Source: a bacterium (lineage in GTDB: Bacteria; Cyanobacteriota; Vampirovibrionia; Gastranaerophilales; Gastranaerophilaceae). From it: a DNA stretch of 64,000 bases. Position numbers and translations under genes: made by a program. Every line of letters begins with the position of its first letter. Position 1 is the first letter of the stretch. The stretch is taken from contig JAFUXT010000012.1 of the NCBI GenBank assembly GCA_017470815.1, positions 1 to 64,000 of the forward strand. Reading direction: 5' to 3'. Below are positions 8,233 through 16,832 of the stretch, one piece after another. The notes below the pieces were generated by a model, which saw only the letters and a list, made by a program, of their open reading frames with translations, was not told where the DNA came from and did not search any database.

Positions 8233-9105
8233 TTATTCTCCCAAATTGATTTGAGAGAATTGAACGATTTTGTTTTTACCGCGTTTTTTTGCATTGTATA
8301 ATGCATGTTCTGCGTATCTTATAATCGTATTTGCATCTTCGTCTGTATCAGGAATACAAGGGAAAGTAGCAATTCCGCCTGATATTGTAATCGGATGTCT
8401 TTCTTCTTCACCCGCCGGAATGAATTCCATACGCTCAACTTCTTTTCTGAATCTTTCCGCAAACAAGAACGCATTATCTTCAGGAGTATTCGGCAAGACA
8501 ACTACATATTCTTCATCACCGTATCTTGTCAGAATATCTTCTTTTCTGATAACCTGTCTTAATTTATCTGCGATAGATTTTAAAAGAACATCCCCCCATT
8601 CATAACCGTAAATATCGTTTACGGATTTAAAGAAATCCAAATCAAAAAGCAATAAAGATAGCGGAGTAGCATATCTCTTTGCTCTTGAAATTTCCTGTTC
8701 CATTCGCTCTAACAGATATTTTCTGTTGTGAAGTCCTGTCAACTCATCAGTAGTTGACAGAGTTTTCATTTTTTCACGAAGTTCTTTAATTTTTAGCATA
8801 TTTTTTGTTCTTATAAGAACTTCCTGTTTATCTAACGGAGTTTTTACATAATCAAACGCAACAGCACGAACGGTTGCGCCTTTAAAAGTTTCTCCGACAA
8901 ATAAAATCGGGGCCTTGAATTTTGTAACCATTAAAACATCTTTTATATTTGGCACATCTTCAATAACAACCACACCGGGATTTAAGGATTCGTAATCCGC
9001 CAATTTCCCTGCATCTTCAATTCTTACATCAGCATCTTCAATACTTGCAACAATTTCAGCAAATTCTGAAGATTTTTTCGTTGAATATATAACAATATTT
9101 TTCAT
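8233..9105 (-). CDS. Receiver-like plus GGDEF domain protein
   Basis: A 290-aa protein. Residues ~1-100 form a small alpha/beta receiver-like domain (VVIEDVPNIKDVLMVTKF, ILFVGE, FDYVKTPLDKQEVLIRTKNML) joined by a helix to a GGDEF domain (LSTTDELTGLHNRKYLLERM onward). The family makes c-di-GMP from two GTP. The signature is RYGDEEY instead of GG(D/E)EF, with Asp in place of the second Gly, whereas the inhibitory-site RxxD (RKED) five residues upstream is kept. Activity is therefore uncertain. A longer frame to 9165 exists; I chose ATG 9105 because of AGGGAGAGAG just upstream and the typical MKNIVIYS start. Confidence 0.88.
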   Translation of the reverse strand: MKNIVIYSTKKSSEFAEIVASIEDADVRIEDAGKLADYESLNPGVVVIEDVPNIKDVLMVTKFKAPILFVGETFKGATVRAVAFDYVKTPLDKQEVLIRTKNMLKIKELREKMKTLSTTDELTGLHNRKYLLERMEQEISRAKRYATPLSLLLFDLDFFKSVNDIYGYEWGDVLLKSIADKLRQVIRKEDILTRYGDEEYVVVLPNTPEDNAFLFAERFRKEVERMEFIPAGEEERHPITISGGIATFPCIPDTDEDANTIIRYAEHALYNAKKRGKNKIVQFSQINLGE

Positions 9106-9174
9106 AACTACTCTCTCCCTATAACAAATTAACATATTGAAAGAGAGCAGGCAAAATTGTAACAAATGTTAAAA

Positions 9175-10224
9175 CTATTCGACCGTTGGTAAAGACATAC
9201 TTTTTTCAAGGTGTAAGACATCTATTATAGAATTGAGTTTTGTAAAGACTTCTTTAAATTGTGGTATAGAAAGACTTTGTTTCCCATCACTTAACGCTTG
9301 TGCAGGATTATGATGAACTTCAACCATCACACCGTCTGCTCCTGCGACCAAACCTGCTTTTGCCATAGGTTCAATCAGATATCTTTGACCTGTACCATGA
9401 CTGGGGTCAACAATAACAGGCAAATGTGAATATTTTTTTATAACGGGAATTGCAGATATATCAAGAACATTTCGTGTATATGAACTGTCAAAACCTTTTA
9501 TTCCTCTTTCACAAAGAATAACTTTTTCATTTCCGTTATACATAATATGTTCAGCAGCAAGCAAAAATTCTTTTATTGTACTTGCGGGACCTCTTTTCAA
9601 TACAACAGGCTTTGAACATTTTCCGACAGATTTTAAAAGTCTGAAATTTTGCATATTTCTTGCGCCGATCTGAATGACATCAGCATATTCGCAAACCAAA
9701 TCCAGATCACTTGAATCCATAAGTTCGGTTACAACCAAAAGTCCTGTTTCTTCTTTCGCTTTTGCGAGATATTTAAGTGCTTTTTCTCCCAAACCGTCAA
9801 AATCGTAAGGAGATGTACGCGGTTTAAAAGCCCCTCCTCTTAAAAATTGGCAACCCATTTCTTTTGCCGCAAGTGCAACCTGCAAAAGTCCTTCATAATC
9901 ATCTTCAACAGAACAAGGACCAACCATAAAAACAGGTCTGTTTGCTCCGCCGATTTTTACCCCGTTATCAAATTCAATTACTGTATCTTCGGGCTTTCTG
10001 TCACGAGATGCCATTCTGTAAGGTTCTCTGATAAGTTTTACATGGCTTACCCCTTCCATAGCATCAAGTCTGTCAGGAGAAAGGCTTGTCTTATCCCCCA
10101 ATGCATCAATTACTGTATGAACTGCACCCTCATGCAAAATCGCACGAAAACCATGTTCTTTTAATATATTCATTACGGCCTGAATATTATCCTGTGTAGC
10201 CGTTTTTTCCATTATTATAATCAT
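9175..10224 (-). CDS. aroF: 3-deoxy-7-phosphoheptulonate (DAHP) synthase, type I-beta
   Basis: A 349-aa enzyme condensing phosphoenolpyruvate and erythrose-4-phosphate, the first step of the shikimate pathway. Residues ~5-75 are a ferredoxin-like N-terminal regulatory domain as in the Thermotoga enzyme (AVMNILKEHGFRAILHEG). The barrel follows with MVGPCSVE, LRGGAFKPRTSPYDF, QIGARNMQNF, LKRGPASTIKEFL, CERGIKGF, VIVDPSHGTG and DGVMVEVH, which hold metal and substrate residues. AGGAAG precedes the first ATG (10224); an in-frame ATG four codons on is an alternative start. tyrA lies 3 kb away, but the two are not cotranscribed. Confidence 0.95.
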   Translation of the reverse strand: MIIIMEKTATQDNIQAVMNILKEHGFRAILHEGAVHTVIDALGDKTSLSPDRLDAMEGVSHVKLIREPYRMASRDRKPEDTVIEFDNGVKIGGANRPVFMVGPCSVEDDYEGLLQVALAAKEMGCQFLRGGAFKPRTSPYDFDGLGEKALKYLAKAKEETGLLVVTELMDSSDLDLVCEYADVIQIGARNMQNFRLLKSVGKCSKPVVLKRGPASTIKEFLLAAEHIMYNGNEKVILCERGIKGFDSSYTRNVLDISAIPVIKKYSHLPVIVDPSHGTGQRYLIEPMAKAGLVAGADGVMVEVHHNPAQALSDGKQSLSIPQFKEVFTKLNSIIDVLHLEKSMSLPTVE

Positions 10225-10263
10225 ATTTTATACTTCCTTGTTTCTATTCCTTTGCTAATTATA

Positions 10264-10914
10264 TTACAAGTATCCGAAAATTTCATCAGGTTTTGATATT
10301 AGGATTTTTGCTCCGTTATTGAGCAAAAATTCTTTATCTTTAAATCCCCACAAGACGCTTATACAATCCATATCCGCATTTTTTGCGGTTTGAATATCCA
10401 CTTCTGAATCTCCAACATAAATTGCTTCATCAGAAGATAAGTTAAATTTTTCTAAAACCTTTAATACAGTATCGGGAGCAGGCTTTTTTCTTATCCCAAG
10501 TTGTTCATTTTCGCCTGCACCAAAATCAATTAAACCGTCAAAATACTTATTACATAAGACTTTTACTGCATCATCAAATTTATTTGACACTACAGCAGTT
10601 TTAATCCCCATTGACTTCAATTTGTCAAGCATTTGAGATATTCCATCATAACACACCGTTTTATTATGCATATTTTCTTTATAATGCTTTTTAAAAATAG
10701 CAAGGCAATTTTCAAAATTCGGATTATTTAAACCGTCAGGAATCGCCCGTTCAATAAGTTTTGCGACCCCATTACCAACAAATTGTCTGATTTCGTCAAT
10801 TGTTTTTGGAGGGAATTTATAATATTCAAGAGCAAAATTTGTACTGTCTGTCAAATCCTCAAGTGTGTTTAATAAAGTCCCGTCCAAATCAAAAATAACC
10901 GCTTTTTTATTCAT
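10264..10914 (-). CDS. HAD-superfamily phosphatase, phosphoglycolate phosphatase-like
   Basis: A 216-aa protein with HAD motif I DLDGTLLNT (8-16), motif II VVSNK, motif III Lys in GIRKKPAPD and motif IV VGDSEVDIQTAKNA. The order and cap size fit the Gph/PpaX group, which hydrolyses small phosphate esters such as 2-phosphoglycolate or pyrophosphate; the exact substrate is not determinable. The start is set at ATG 10914 (MNKKAVIFDLDGT). Upstream codons to 11013 overlap the divergent gene and have no family match. TATAAT lies only five bases upstream, so the message may have almost no leader. Confidence 0.88.
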   Translation of the reverse strand: MNKKAVIFDLDGTLLNTLEDLTDSTNFALEYYKFPPKTIDEIRQFVGNGVAKLIERAIPDGLNNPNFENCLAIFKKHYKENMHNKTVCYDGISQMLDKLKSMGIKTAVVSNKFDDAVKVLCNKYFDGLIDFGAGENEQLGIRKKPAPDTVLKVLEKFNLSSDEAIYVGDSEVDIQTAKNADMDCISVLWGFKDKEFLLNNGAKILISKPDEIFGYL

Positions 10915-10975
10915 AAAAATATTATACAACAACTTATTTTTATGATAAATTGTGTATAAAAACGGAGAAATTACC

Positions 10976-11413
10976 ATGGATAGAACACCTGTTGAAACTA
11001 TAAACAAAGGCAAAAGAAATTTTATAATAATAGTTATTTCAGTTTTTCTTTTTGTGGGGATAATTGTCGGTTTGTTTACGAATTACAAAGAAGAAACGCT
11101 AATTTGTAATAAAAGCCAAGACAATTGTTATGTTGAGAAAACAAACATGTTAAATTCCAAAAAGCGTGAAAATTTAATTGCAATTTCAAATATCCAAAGT
11201 GTCACATTTATACCTAATACTGTTGCAGGGAATATGTATGCAAAAGGTTACACTTCATATTATCTGTCTTTTTACAGCAAGCAAAAAGAAAATATAAAAA
11301 TCTTTTCGACTGAATATTATGAAAAAGAGCAGGTAAAAGAAGTTATAAGCGACCTGCAAAGTCAGTTAAAAGACCCTAAAGCAAAAATTATTAAGATTAC
11401 TCAAAAATTATAA
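10976..11413 (+). CDS. Small single-pass membrane protein of unknown function
   Basis: A 145-aa protein with a short basic N terminus, one hydrophobic segment at about 18-38 (NFIIIVISVFLFVGIIVGLF) and an extracytoplasmic, lysine-rich domain with two cysteines (CNKSQDNCYVEK) that could form a disulfide. CGGAG sits 8 bases before ATG 10976; an earlier in-frame ATG (10952) has no ribosome site. Transcribed divergently from the HAD gene. I do not recognise the soluble domain. Confidence 0.7.
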   Translation: MDRTPVETINKGKRNFIIIVISVFLFVGIIVGLFTNYKEETLICNKSQDNCYVEKTNMLNSKKRENLIAISNIQSVTFIPNTVAGNMYAKGYTSYYLSFYSKQKENIKIFSTEYYEKEQVKEVISDLQSQLKDPKAKIIKITQKL

Positions 11414-11459
11414 AAACATACAATCAAGAACGACTGCAATATTAATTGGTCATAATAAA

Positions 11460-11534
11460 AGTTATCCAACCGAAAAGGGCTCACTGGAATACTCCAACCC
11501 AAATTCATTCTCGCAAAGCGATATTTGGATAACT
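11460..11534. repeat. 75-bp element bounded by 10-bp inverted repeats
   Basis: AGTTATCCAA (11460-11469) and TTGGATAACT (11525-11534) are perfect inverted repeats around 55 bases that are less AT-rich than the surroundings. It fills most of the gap between the small membrane protein and the Abi-like gene. It could be a MITE-like insertion or a structured RNA element; there is no T-tract, so it is not a plain terminator. Confidence 0.5.
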
Positions 11535-11591
11535 ATATATATTATTATCGATTTATGCTATAATGTCAAGTGTAGTTGGAGCATTTTATAT

Positions 11592-12365
11592 ATGGATGAA
11601 TATACTTTAACTGAATTTTCGATATTTTATAAGAGATTAATGGTTGTTGAAAACTGTTTAAAAACTTTAATTATAAATCAATATACAACTGCGTATGGAG
11701 ATAATGCTTACAATATTTTGTATAGATATTTTCATACATTAGATATTCAAAGAAAATTAAAAGAACAAATTTTTAAAAATATAAATTTATCTAAAAAAGA
11801 CAATAATGAAAAACTTATTATGTCCGTAAATAAGATGTATTTAGGGGAAATTTTAAATCTTTTTGCTAATCCGGTATTTCTAAAAAACAAAAGGGTTGCT
11901 AAAATATTTTTTCCGATAAAAACTGAAACTAATAACTCAGACTTTCAACAAAAACAAAGAGCGTTAAAGGACTTTAGAAATTGTATTGCACATGGAAACG
12001 AGAAAAAATATTTTTTAGAAAGGACAAGGATGATAAAAGGATTAGTGTTCTTTGAAAAAATATTGCAATGTGGAACTGTTTTTACATTTGATATTTTAGA
12101 TAAAATTTCTAATTATAGAAAATTGTCTGTATCCGAAATATTATCAATAATTTATGATATAGACAAAACATACTTTAATGATGACAAAATGTTGATAATT
12201 CTTTTTGATGATATAGCATTAATTAACGGATATATTTTCAGAAGTTTACCTCAAAGATGGTCGATTATAAGACAAAAATTTGATATGCAAAAACAAATAA
12301 AAGAAAATATACCAATTACAAATGTATTAAAAGAAGATACACAAATACATCTAAATTTTAATTAG
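11592..12365 (+). CDS. HEPN/Abi-like protein
   Basis: A 257-aa, AT-rich, mostly helical protein. It carries DFRNCIAHGNEKKY near residue 130-140, matching the Rx4H signature (R-N-x-x-A-H) of HEPN-fold RNases and Abi_2-type abortive infection proteins, which cut RNA on phage attack. The N-terminal part (FYKRLMVVENCLKTLIINQY) also resembles Abi helices. It overlaps the 3' end of the next, convergent gene by 4 bp. No antitoxin is evident unless the convergent gene acts with it. The family call rests on one motif and general make-up, so it is tentative. Confidence 0.55.
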   Translation: MDEYTLTEFSIFYKRLMVVENCLKTLIINQYTTAYGDNAYNILYRYFHTLDIQRKLKEQIFKNINLSKKDNNEKLIMSVNKMYLGEILNLFANPVFLKNKRVAKIFFPIKTETNNSDFQQKQRALKDFRNCIAHGNEKKYFLERTRMIKGLVFFEKILQCGTVFTFDILDKISNYRKLSVSEILSIIYDIDKTYFNDDKMLIILFDDIALINGYIFRSLPQRWSIIRQKFDMQKQIKENIPITNVLKEDTQIHLNFN

Positions 12366-13267
12366 TTTATATCCCAAACGGGTTTTTGTGTTTTTGGATT
12401 AGAATGCCCTTGATAAACAAGAGTTATATTATCTAAATATTTTTGAAAATCTTTATTTACATTCGCTATTCGATTTATCATATTCCAATCCAAGGAAGTT
12501 CGTGGAGCCTTTATTATAATCTGACTTTCTGTTGGGGCTTCTTTATCTAATTGAATATACCCAATACCAAAACTTGAAGATAGTAATTGTAATTCATCCA
12601 TAGCATTTTCATTTACATCTTCTGCAACTAAATATGAATAGTTTGCCCATGATGAATTAGAAACAGTTTGGAAAAAGTATTTTCTTAAATTCCAAGTTTC
12701 AATTCTACCATCCTTAACTTCAAATGAGTATAAGTAACTTCTTTCATCGGCATACTCTATTAAACATTCTTTTGCTTGCTTATTGAAGTTACTGATTAAA
12801 TCTTGAAATCCAACAACATCAGCATGTATCCATTCATTGTAATTTTTTCCTATATCATTTTTTGATTTTTTCTCATCTATTCTTAATGTTTTAATATTTT
12901 TTGATGCACAAAATTTTGCAAGTATAGGATATAATTCTCGCTCAGGTTGTTTATTTTTCTTAGGAATTTCTGATATGTTTTTATAATTTGCTATTTCATC
13001 TGTAAAATAATATTTTCGGGGACGCCCTGCAGTCATAGAAATTCCTTTTCTATCCCAAGAATTTTTATATGCACTTATTTCTGCAACCCACTGAAGAACC
13101 AAATCTTCTTTTGTTTTTAGATGTCCGTTCTTTGAGTTTCTCATTTTTTCATCACAAGCATTAGGGAATTTGTTTACTATATATAGCGTAATTTCTCTTG
13201 CGGTAAAAGATTGATTTTTATGTTCTTTTAAAAATTTAACTACTTCATTTCTAAAACTAAAATTCAT
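12362..13267 (-). CDS. HrgA/COG2958-like protein with N-terminal winged helix
   Basis: A 301-aa protein. The first ~80 residues look like a winged-helix or HARE-type domain (FLKEHKNQSFTAREITLYIVNKFPNAC), followed by a GRPRKYYFTD segment. The C-terminal ~170 residues resemble the HrgA group found near restriction systems in Helicobacter and relatives (ADVVGFQD, YSFEVKDGRIETWNLRKYFFQTVSNSSWANYSYLV). That part, with D...E-V-K spacing, could be a PD-(D/E)xK-like fold. The start ATG 13267 follows AGGAG; 10 further upstream codons are disregarded. No methylase is adjacent. Role unproven, possibly defence. Confidence 0.6.
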   Translation of the reverse strand: MNFSFRNEVVKFLKEHKNQSFTAREITLYIVNKFPNACDEKMRNSKNGHLKTKEDLVLQWVAEISAYKNSWDRKGISMTAGRPRKYYFTDEIANYKNISEIPKKNKQPERELYPILAKFCASKNIKTLRIDEKKSKNDIGKNYNEWIHADVVGFQDLISNFNKQAKECLIEYADERSYLYSFEVKDGRIETWNLRKYFFQTVSNSSWANYSYLVAEDVNENAMDELQLLSSSFGIGYIQLDKEAPTESQIIIKAPRTSLDWNMINRIANVNKDFQKYLDNITLVYQGHSNPKTQKPVWDIN

Positions 13268-13356
13268 TTTTGAACTCCTATTTAACCAATAATACAATAA
13301 TTAAAATATAATGCAATATTTTGTATTTAAACTATGATGAAGAATATTAAAAATTC

Positions 13357-14112
13357 TTACATATAAAACATTTGTTTCCGTTTGTTTTTAATTTGTTCAA
13401 TTTGATTTAAATAATCATTTTGAGCAAGTTCGCCTATTGATTTATACAAATTCAGTATTGCTTGTTCAATGTTATCGGAGTTCATTGTAATCATATCGTT
13501 TGCCATTTCGGTATTTGAAAGAGCAAGGCGTGTCATATCTCTAAACCCTGATGAAGCCATTTCAAGAGCAAGGTCATTATTTTGAGCGGTTTTAAAAATA
13601 GCCTGAGCAACAAGCATCGGCATATGAGAAATTAATGCCGCAGCCCTGTCATGTTCTTCAGGTGTTGCATATACAGGTGTAGCACCAAGTTGTTTAATTA
13701 TTTTTATTAAAATATTATTATCATCTGTATTTTTTGTTATAACCCATTTTGCACCCTTAAATAACCCCTCAAAAGAGTTTTCAAATCCTTTATTCTCTGT
13801 TCCTGCCATTGGATGAGAAGGAATAAAATTGTATGAATACTGTCTTTTACTGACAAATCGTTTGAGTGAACAGACATCAGTTACAACTGTTGTATTTTGC
13901 AGAAAATTTTCAAGTTCATCAAGTACTGCAAGCGTTTTATTCATTGGAGAACATACAAAAATCAAATCTCTGTCCTTTAAAACATCATAAGTTTTATAGA
14001 TATTTTTACCATTCTGCGATTTTGAAACCGCAACTACATCATAATTAAGGCGAATTAAATCTTTAAATATCGAACCGCCGATTAAACCCAAACCTATAAC
14101 ACCGATTTTCAT
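13357..14112 (-). CDS. tyrA: Prephenate dehydrogenase
   Basis: A 251-aa NAD(P)-dependent enzyme converting prephenate (or arogenate) to the tyrosine precursor. The N-terminal Rossmann motif is GVIGLGLIGGS (4-14), VFCSP-like LIFVCSPMNKTLAVL follows, and the conserved SHPMAGTENKGFENS active-site segment holds the catalytic His. The helical C-terminal dimer domain contains HDRAAALISHMPMLVAQ and SSGFRDMTRLA. No ACT domain is present, so tyrosine feedback through ACT is not expected. The start is ATG 14112, with AAAGGAG 7 bases upstream. Divergent from proB. Confidence 0.93.
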   Translation of the reverse strand: MKIGVIGLGLIGGSIFKDLIRLNYDVVAVSKSQNGKNIYKTYDVLKDRDLIFVCSPMNKTLAVLDELENFLQNTTVVTDVCSLKRFVSKRQYSYNFIPSHPMAGTENKGFENSFEGLFKGAKWVITKNTDDNNILIKIIKQLGATPVYATPEEHDRAAALISHMPMLVAQAIFKTAQNNDLALEMASSGFRDMTRLALSNTEMANDMITMNSDNIEQAILNLYKSIGELAQNDYLNQIEQIKNKRKQMFYM

Positions 14113-14135
14113 ATTTTCTCCTTTATTTTGTAATA

Positions 14136-14165
14136 TTAACATATTTTTGAAAATTATGATAATAT
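14136..14165 (+). promoter_or_regulatory. Promoter of proB, predicted leaderless start
   Basis: TTAACA (14136-14141), an 18-base spacer and TAATAT (14160-14165). The ATG of proB begins only six bases after the -10 box, and no Shine-Dalgarno sequence precedes it, so the mRNA would start at or next to the A of ATG. Confidence 0.5.
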
Positions 14166-14171
14166 TAATCT

Positions 14172-15320
14172 ATGGATAGAAAAGAATTTATAAATGCAAA
14201 AAGAATAGTAATTAAACTTGGTACAAATATTTTGAGAAATGATGAAGGTTTTATTTCTCTGCCAAGAGTTTATACATTTATTGAAGATATTGCAAATCTT
14301 GTCAAATCAGGAAAAGAAGTGATTATTGTAACCTCAGGTGCTGTCGGAATGGGCAAAAAACGATTAAATTTGTCCGATACAAAAGGTATTGCACTAAAAC
14401 AGGCTTGCGCTGCTATCGGTCAATGCAAGTTGATGTCAGTTTACGAAAACGGCTTTGATACGTACGGGCTGACTGCCGCTCAAATTCTTTTGACAGAAGA
14501 CGATTTTTCGATAAGGGAAAGATATTTGAGTCTGAGAACAACATTTAATAAACTTCTTGAACTCGGTACAGTACCGATTGTCAATCAAAACGATACCGTT
14601 TCAACAATAGAACTCATCGCAAGAGCACCCGAAGTAGAAATGCAGGTAAATTTCTCTGATAATGATAAACTTTCCGCCCTTGTTGCAAGCGAACTTGATG
14701 CGGATTTGCTAATTATTTTGTCTGATGTAAACGGACTTTATGATTCAAATCCGAAAAATAATCCTGATGCAAAACTTATTAAAGAAGTTGATGAGGTAAA
14801 TGAAGACATCCTCGCTTTGGCTTCAGGGGTATCTGATGGCGGTCGTGGAGGTATGGAATCTAAACTTTTGTCAGCAAGAATGGTAACAAGATTTGGCGGA
14901 AAAGTATTGATTGCAAACGGTAAAGAGCCGTTTATAATCAAGAAAATTTTTGAAGGTCAGGATTTTGGTACAATGTTTTTACCGTCGGATGAAAATTTGT
15001 CTGACAAAAAACGCTGGATAGGTTATGCCACAAATATTATCGGCAAAATTATTGTTAATAACGGGGCAAAAAATGCGCTTATTCAGGATGAAAAAAGTCT
15101 TTTGCCTATCGGTGTTGTTGATGTGAAAAACGATTTTAGAAAAGGCGATGTAATATCCATTCTTGATGAACAGGAAAATGAATTTGCAAGAGGAATTGTT
15201 AATTACGATTCGGATGCATGCAGAAAAGTTATCGGTTGTCATTCCGACAGTATTGTTGAAATTCTTGGTTTCAAAAACTATGACGCAATCATAACAAGAG
15301 ATAATATAACAATATTATAG
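14172..15320 (+). CDS. proB: Glutamate 5-kinase
   Basis: A 382-aa enzyme phosphorylating the gamma-carboxylate of glutamate with ATP, the first step of proline synthesis. The amino-acid kinase domain (1-~260) shows VIKLGTNIL, VTSGAVGMGKKRL, QILLTEDDF, PIVNQNDTV, FSDNDKLSALVA, LLIILSDVNGLYDSNP and DGGRGGMESKL. A PUA domain occupies ~275-370 (GKIIVNNGAKNAL...LLPIGVVDVKNDFRKGDVI). Full length. It pairs with proA 116 bases downstream, although the spacer has acquired palindromic repeats. Confidence 0.96.
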   Translation: MDRKEFINAKRIVIKLGTNILRNDEGFISLPRVYTFIEDIANLVKSGKEVIIVTSGAVGMGKKRLNLSDTKGIALKQACAAIGQCKLMSVYENGFDTYGLTAAQILLTEDDFSIRERYLSLRTTFNKLLELGTVPIVNQNDTVSTIELIARAPEVEMQVNFSDNDKLSALVASELDADLLIILSDVNGLYDSNPKNNPDAKLIKEVDEVNEDILALASGVSDGGRGGMESKLLSARMVTRFGGKVLIANGKEPFIIKKIFEGQDFGTMFLPSDENLSDKKRWIGYATNIIGKIIVNNGAKNALIQDEKSLLPIGVVDVKNDFRKGDVISILDEQENEFARGIVNYDSDACRKVIGCHSDSIVEILGFKNYDAIITRDNITIL

Positions 15321-15341
15321 TCAGACATGTAACTGGTTTGT

Positions 15342-15408
15342 GATTCTGAACTTATTTCAGAATCTGTCAATTTAATTAAATTATTAGATCCTGAAATAAA
15401 TTCAGGAT
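15342..15408. repeat. Two related palindromic hairpins between proB and proA
   Basis: Hairpin 1 pairs GATTCTGAA (15342-15350) with TTCAGAATC (15356-15364). Hairpin 2 pairs ATCCTGAA (15388-15395) with TTCAGGAT (15401-15408). The arms are variants of one sequence, so these look like two copies of a short palindromic element. Neither has a T-tract, so proA is probably still cotranscribed with proB. Confidence 0.7.
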
Positions 15409-15436
15409 GACCAATTAAGTAAGGATAAACAACAAT

Positions 15437-16687
15437 ATGGATTTCATTCAAATTGCAAAAAACGCAAAAGAAGCATCATTAAAAATTGCAGGGGCAGATG
15501 TTGAAATAAAAAACAATGCCTTGAATAACATTGCGGATGCTATTCAAACTCATAAAGAAGAAATTTTTGCTGCAAATAAAAAGGATTTAGAAAATGCACA
15601 AAATCTTGTAAATGAAGGAAAACTTTCAAAATCAACCTTCAATCGTCTAAAACTTGACGAAAATAAAATGAGGGATATGATTCAGGGAGTTCGTGATATT
15701 TCACTTCTTGATAATCCTGTCGGTAAAATTTTACTAAAACGCGAACTTGATAAAGATTTGATTTTAGAAAAAGTATCCTGCCCTATCGGTGTTTTGGGAA
15801 TAATTTTTGAAGCAAGACCGGATGTCATCACGCAGATTTCCGCTCTTGCGATAAAATCTTCAAATGCTGTCATTTTAAAAGGCGGAAAAGAATCGATTAA
15901 TACAAACAAAAAAATTATGGAAATAATGAACAACGCATTAGCAAAGGTTTCAGGATTTCCTGATAATGTAATTCAGCAGGTTTTTACGCATGAAGATATT
16001 TCGCAGATGCTTAAATGTGATGAATATATAAACCTGATTATCCCAAGAGGGGGCAATAAACTTGTTCAATACATAAAAGAAAATACAAAAATTCCTGTTT
16101 TGGGACACGCAAGCGGAATTTGTCATATTTTTGTTGACGAAAATGCAAATATTGACGATGCAATAAGGATAGTTGTCGATGCCAAAACACAATATCCAAG
16201 CGCATGCAACGCAGTAGAAACACTTTTGATACACAAAGATTTTGGCAAAAAAGACGAACTGTTAGCCGCACTTCAACTTGAAGAAATAAAACTTGAAATG
16301 AGTCCGGAAAGTTGGGATATTGAATACGGGGATAAGATTTTATCCGTTAAAATTGTTGATAATATTGAACAAGCAATAGAGCATATTAACAAATACGGTT
16401 CAGGGCATACAGATAGTATAATTACAAATAATTTGAATAATGCTGAAAAATTTATGAATGAAGTTGACAGTGCAGGAGTATATCATAATGCTTCCACCCG
16501 TTTTGCCGACGGTTTTCGCTATGGATTTGGTGCTGAGGTCGGAATTTCCACAAACAAAACACACGCAAGAGGCCCTGTCGGGTTAGACGGTTTGACAATA
16601 TACAAATACAAACTGCACGGAAAAGGGCAAATCGTTGATGATTACGCAAAAGGTCTAAAACAATTCCATCACAGGGATATTTTATAG
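15437..16687 (+). CDS. proA: Gamma-glutamyl phosphate reductase
   Basis: A 416-aa NADPH-dependent enzyme of the aldehyde dehydrogenase fold, reducing gamma-glutamyl phosphate to the semialdehyde that cyclises to pyrroline-5-carboxylate. Seen: PIGVLGIIFEARPDV, NAVILKGGKESINTN, IPRGGNKLV, PVLGHASGICHIFVDENA, the catalytic Cys in YPSACNAVETLL (about residue 257), GSGHTDSI, STRFADGFRYGFGAEVGIST and THARGPVGLDGLT. AGTAAGGAT precedes the ATG. The last 12 codons are partly duplicated at 16833-16874. Confidence 0.96.
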   Translation: MDFIQIAKNAKEASLKIAGADVEIKNNALNNIADAIQTHKEEIFAANKKDLENAQNLVNEGKLSKSTFNRLKLDENKMRDMIQGVRDISLLDNPVGKILLKRELDKDLILEKVSCPIGVLGIIFEARPDVITQISALAIKSSNAVILKGGKESINTNKKIMEIMNNALAKVSGFPDNVIQQVFTHEDISQMLKCDEYINLIIPRGGNKLVQYIKENTKIPVLGHASGICHIFVDENANIDDAIRIVVDAKTQYPSACNAVETLLIHKDFGKKDELLAALQLEEIKLEMSPESWDIEYGDKILSVKIVDNIEQAIEHINKYGSGHTDSIITNNLNNAEKFMNEVDSAGVYHNASTRFADGFRYGFGAEVGISTNKTHARGPVGLDGLTIYKYKLHGKGQIVDDYAKGLKQFHHRDIL

Positions 16688-16690
16688 TTG

Positions 16691-16715
16691 AAAGCATTTC
16701 GGCTAATGCTTTTGA
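16691..16715 (+). terminator. Probable terminator after proA
   Basis: AAAGCATT/AATGCTTT hairpin (16691-16698, 16705-16712) with a TCGGCT loop begins 4 bases after the proA stop. The following T run is only three to four bases, so termination may be partial. Confidence 0.5.
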
Positions 16716-16772
16716 GTGAATGGTGAGTGGTGAATTGTGAATATTTCTTTACGGATTTATGAGTAGTAATCA

Positions 16773-16828
16773 GTAAGTTGGGCTTTCAGCCAAACATTAA
16801 GATTGTTGGGGTAGAAACCCCAACTTAC
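16773..16828. repeat. 56-bp palindromic element downstream of proA
   Basis: GTAAGTTGGG (16773-16782) and CCCAACTTAC (16819-16828) are a perfect 10-bp inverted repeat. Two alternative hairpins lie inside: TTGG...CCAA at 16779-16794 and the 8-bp perfect stem GTTGGGGT/ACCCCAAC at 16805-16824. It sits between the intact proA end and its duplicated tail. Confidence 0.65.
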
Positions 16829-16832
16829 AAAT

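Noticed and set aside
15342..15408. Terminators separating proB from proA
   Set aside because: The hairpins have no T-tract on either strand, so they are better explained as palindromic repeats.
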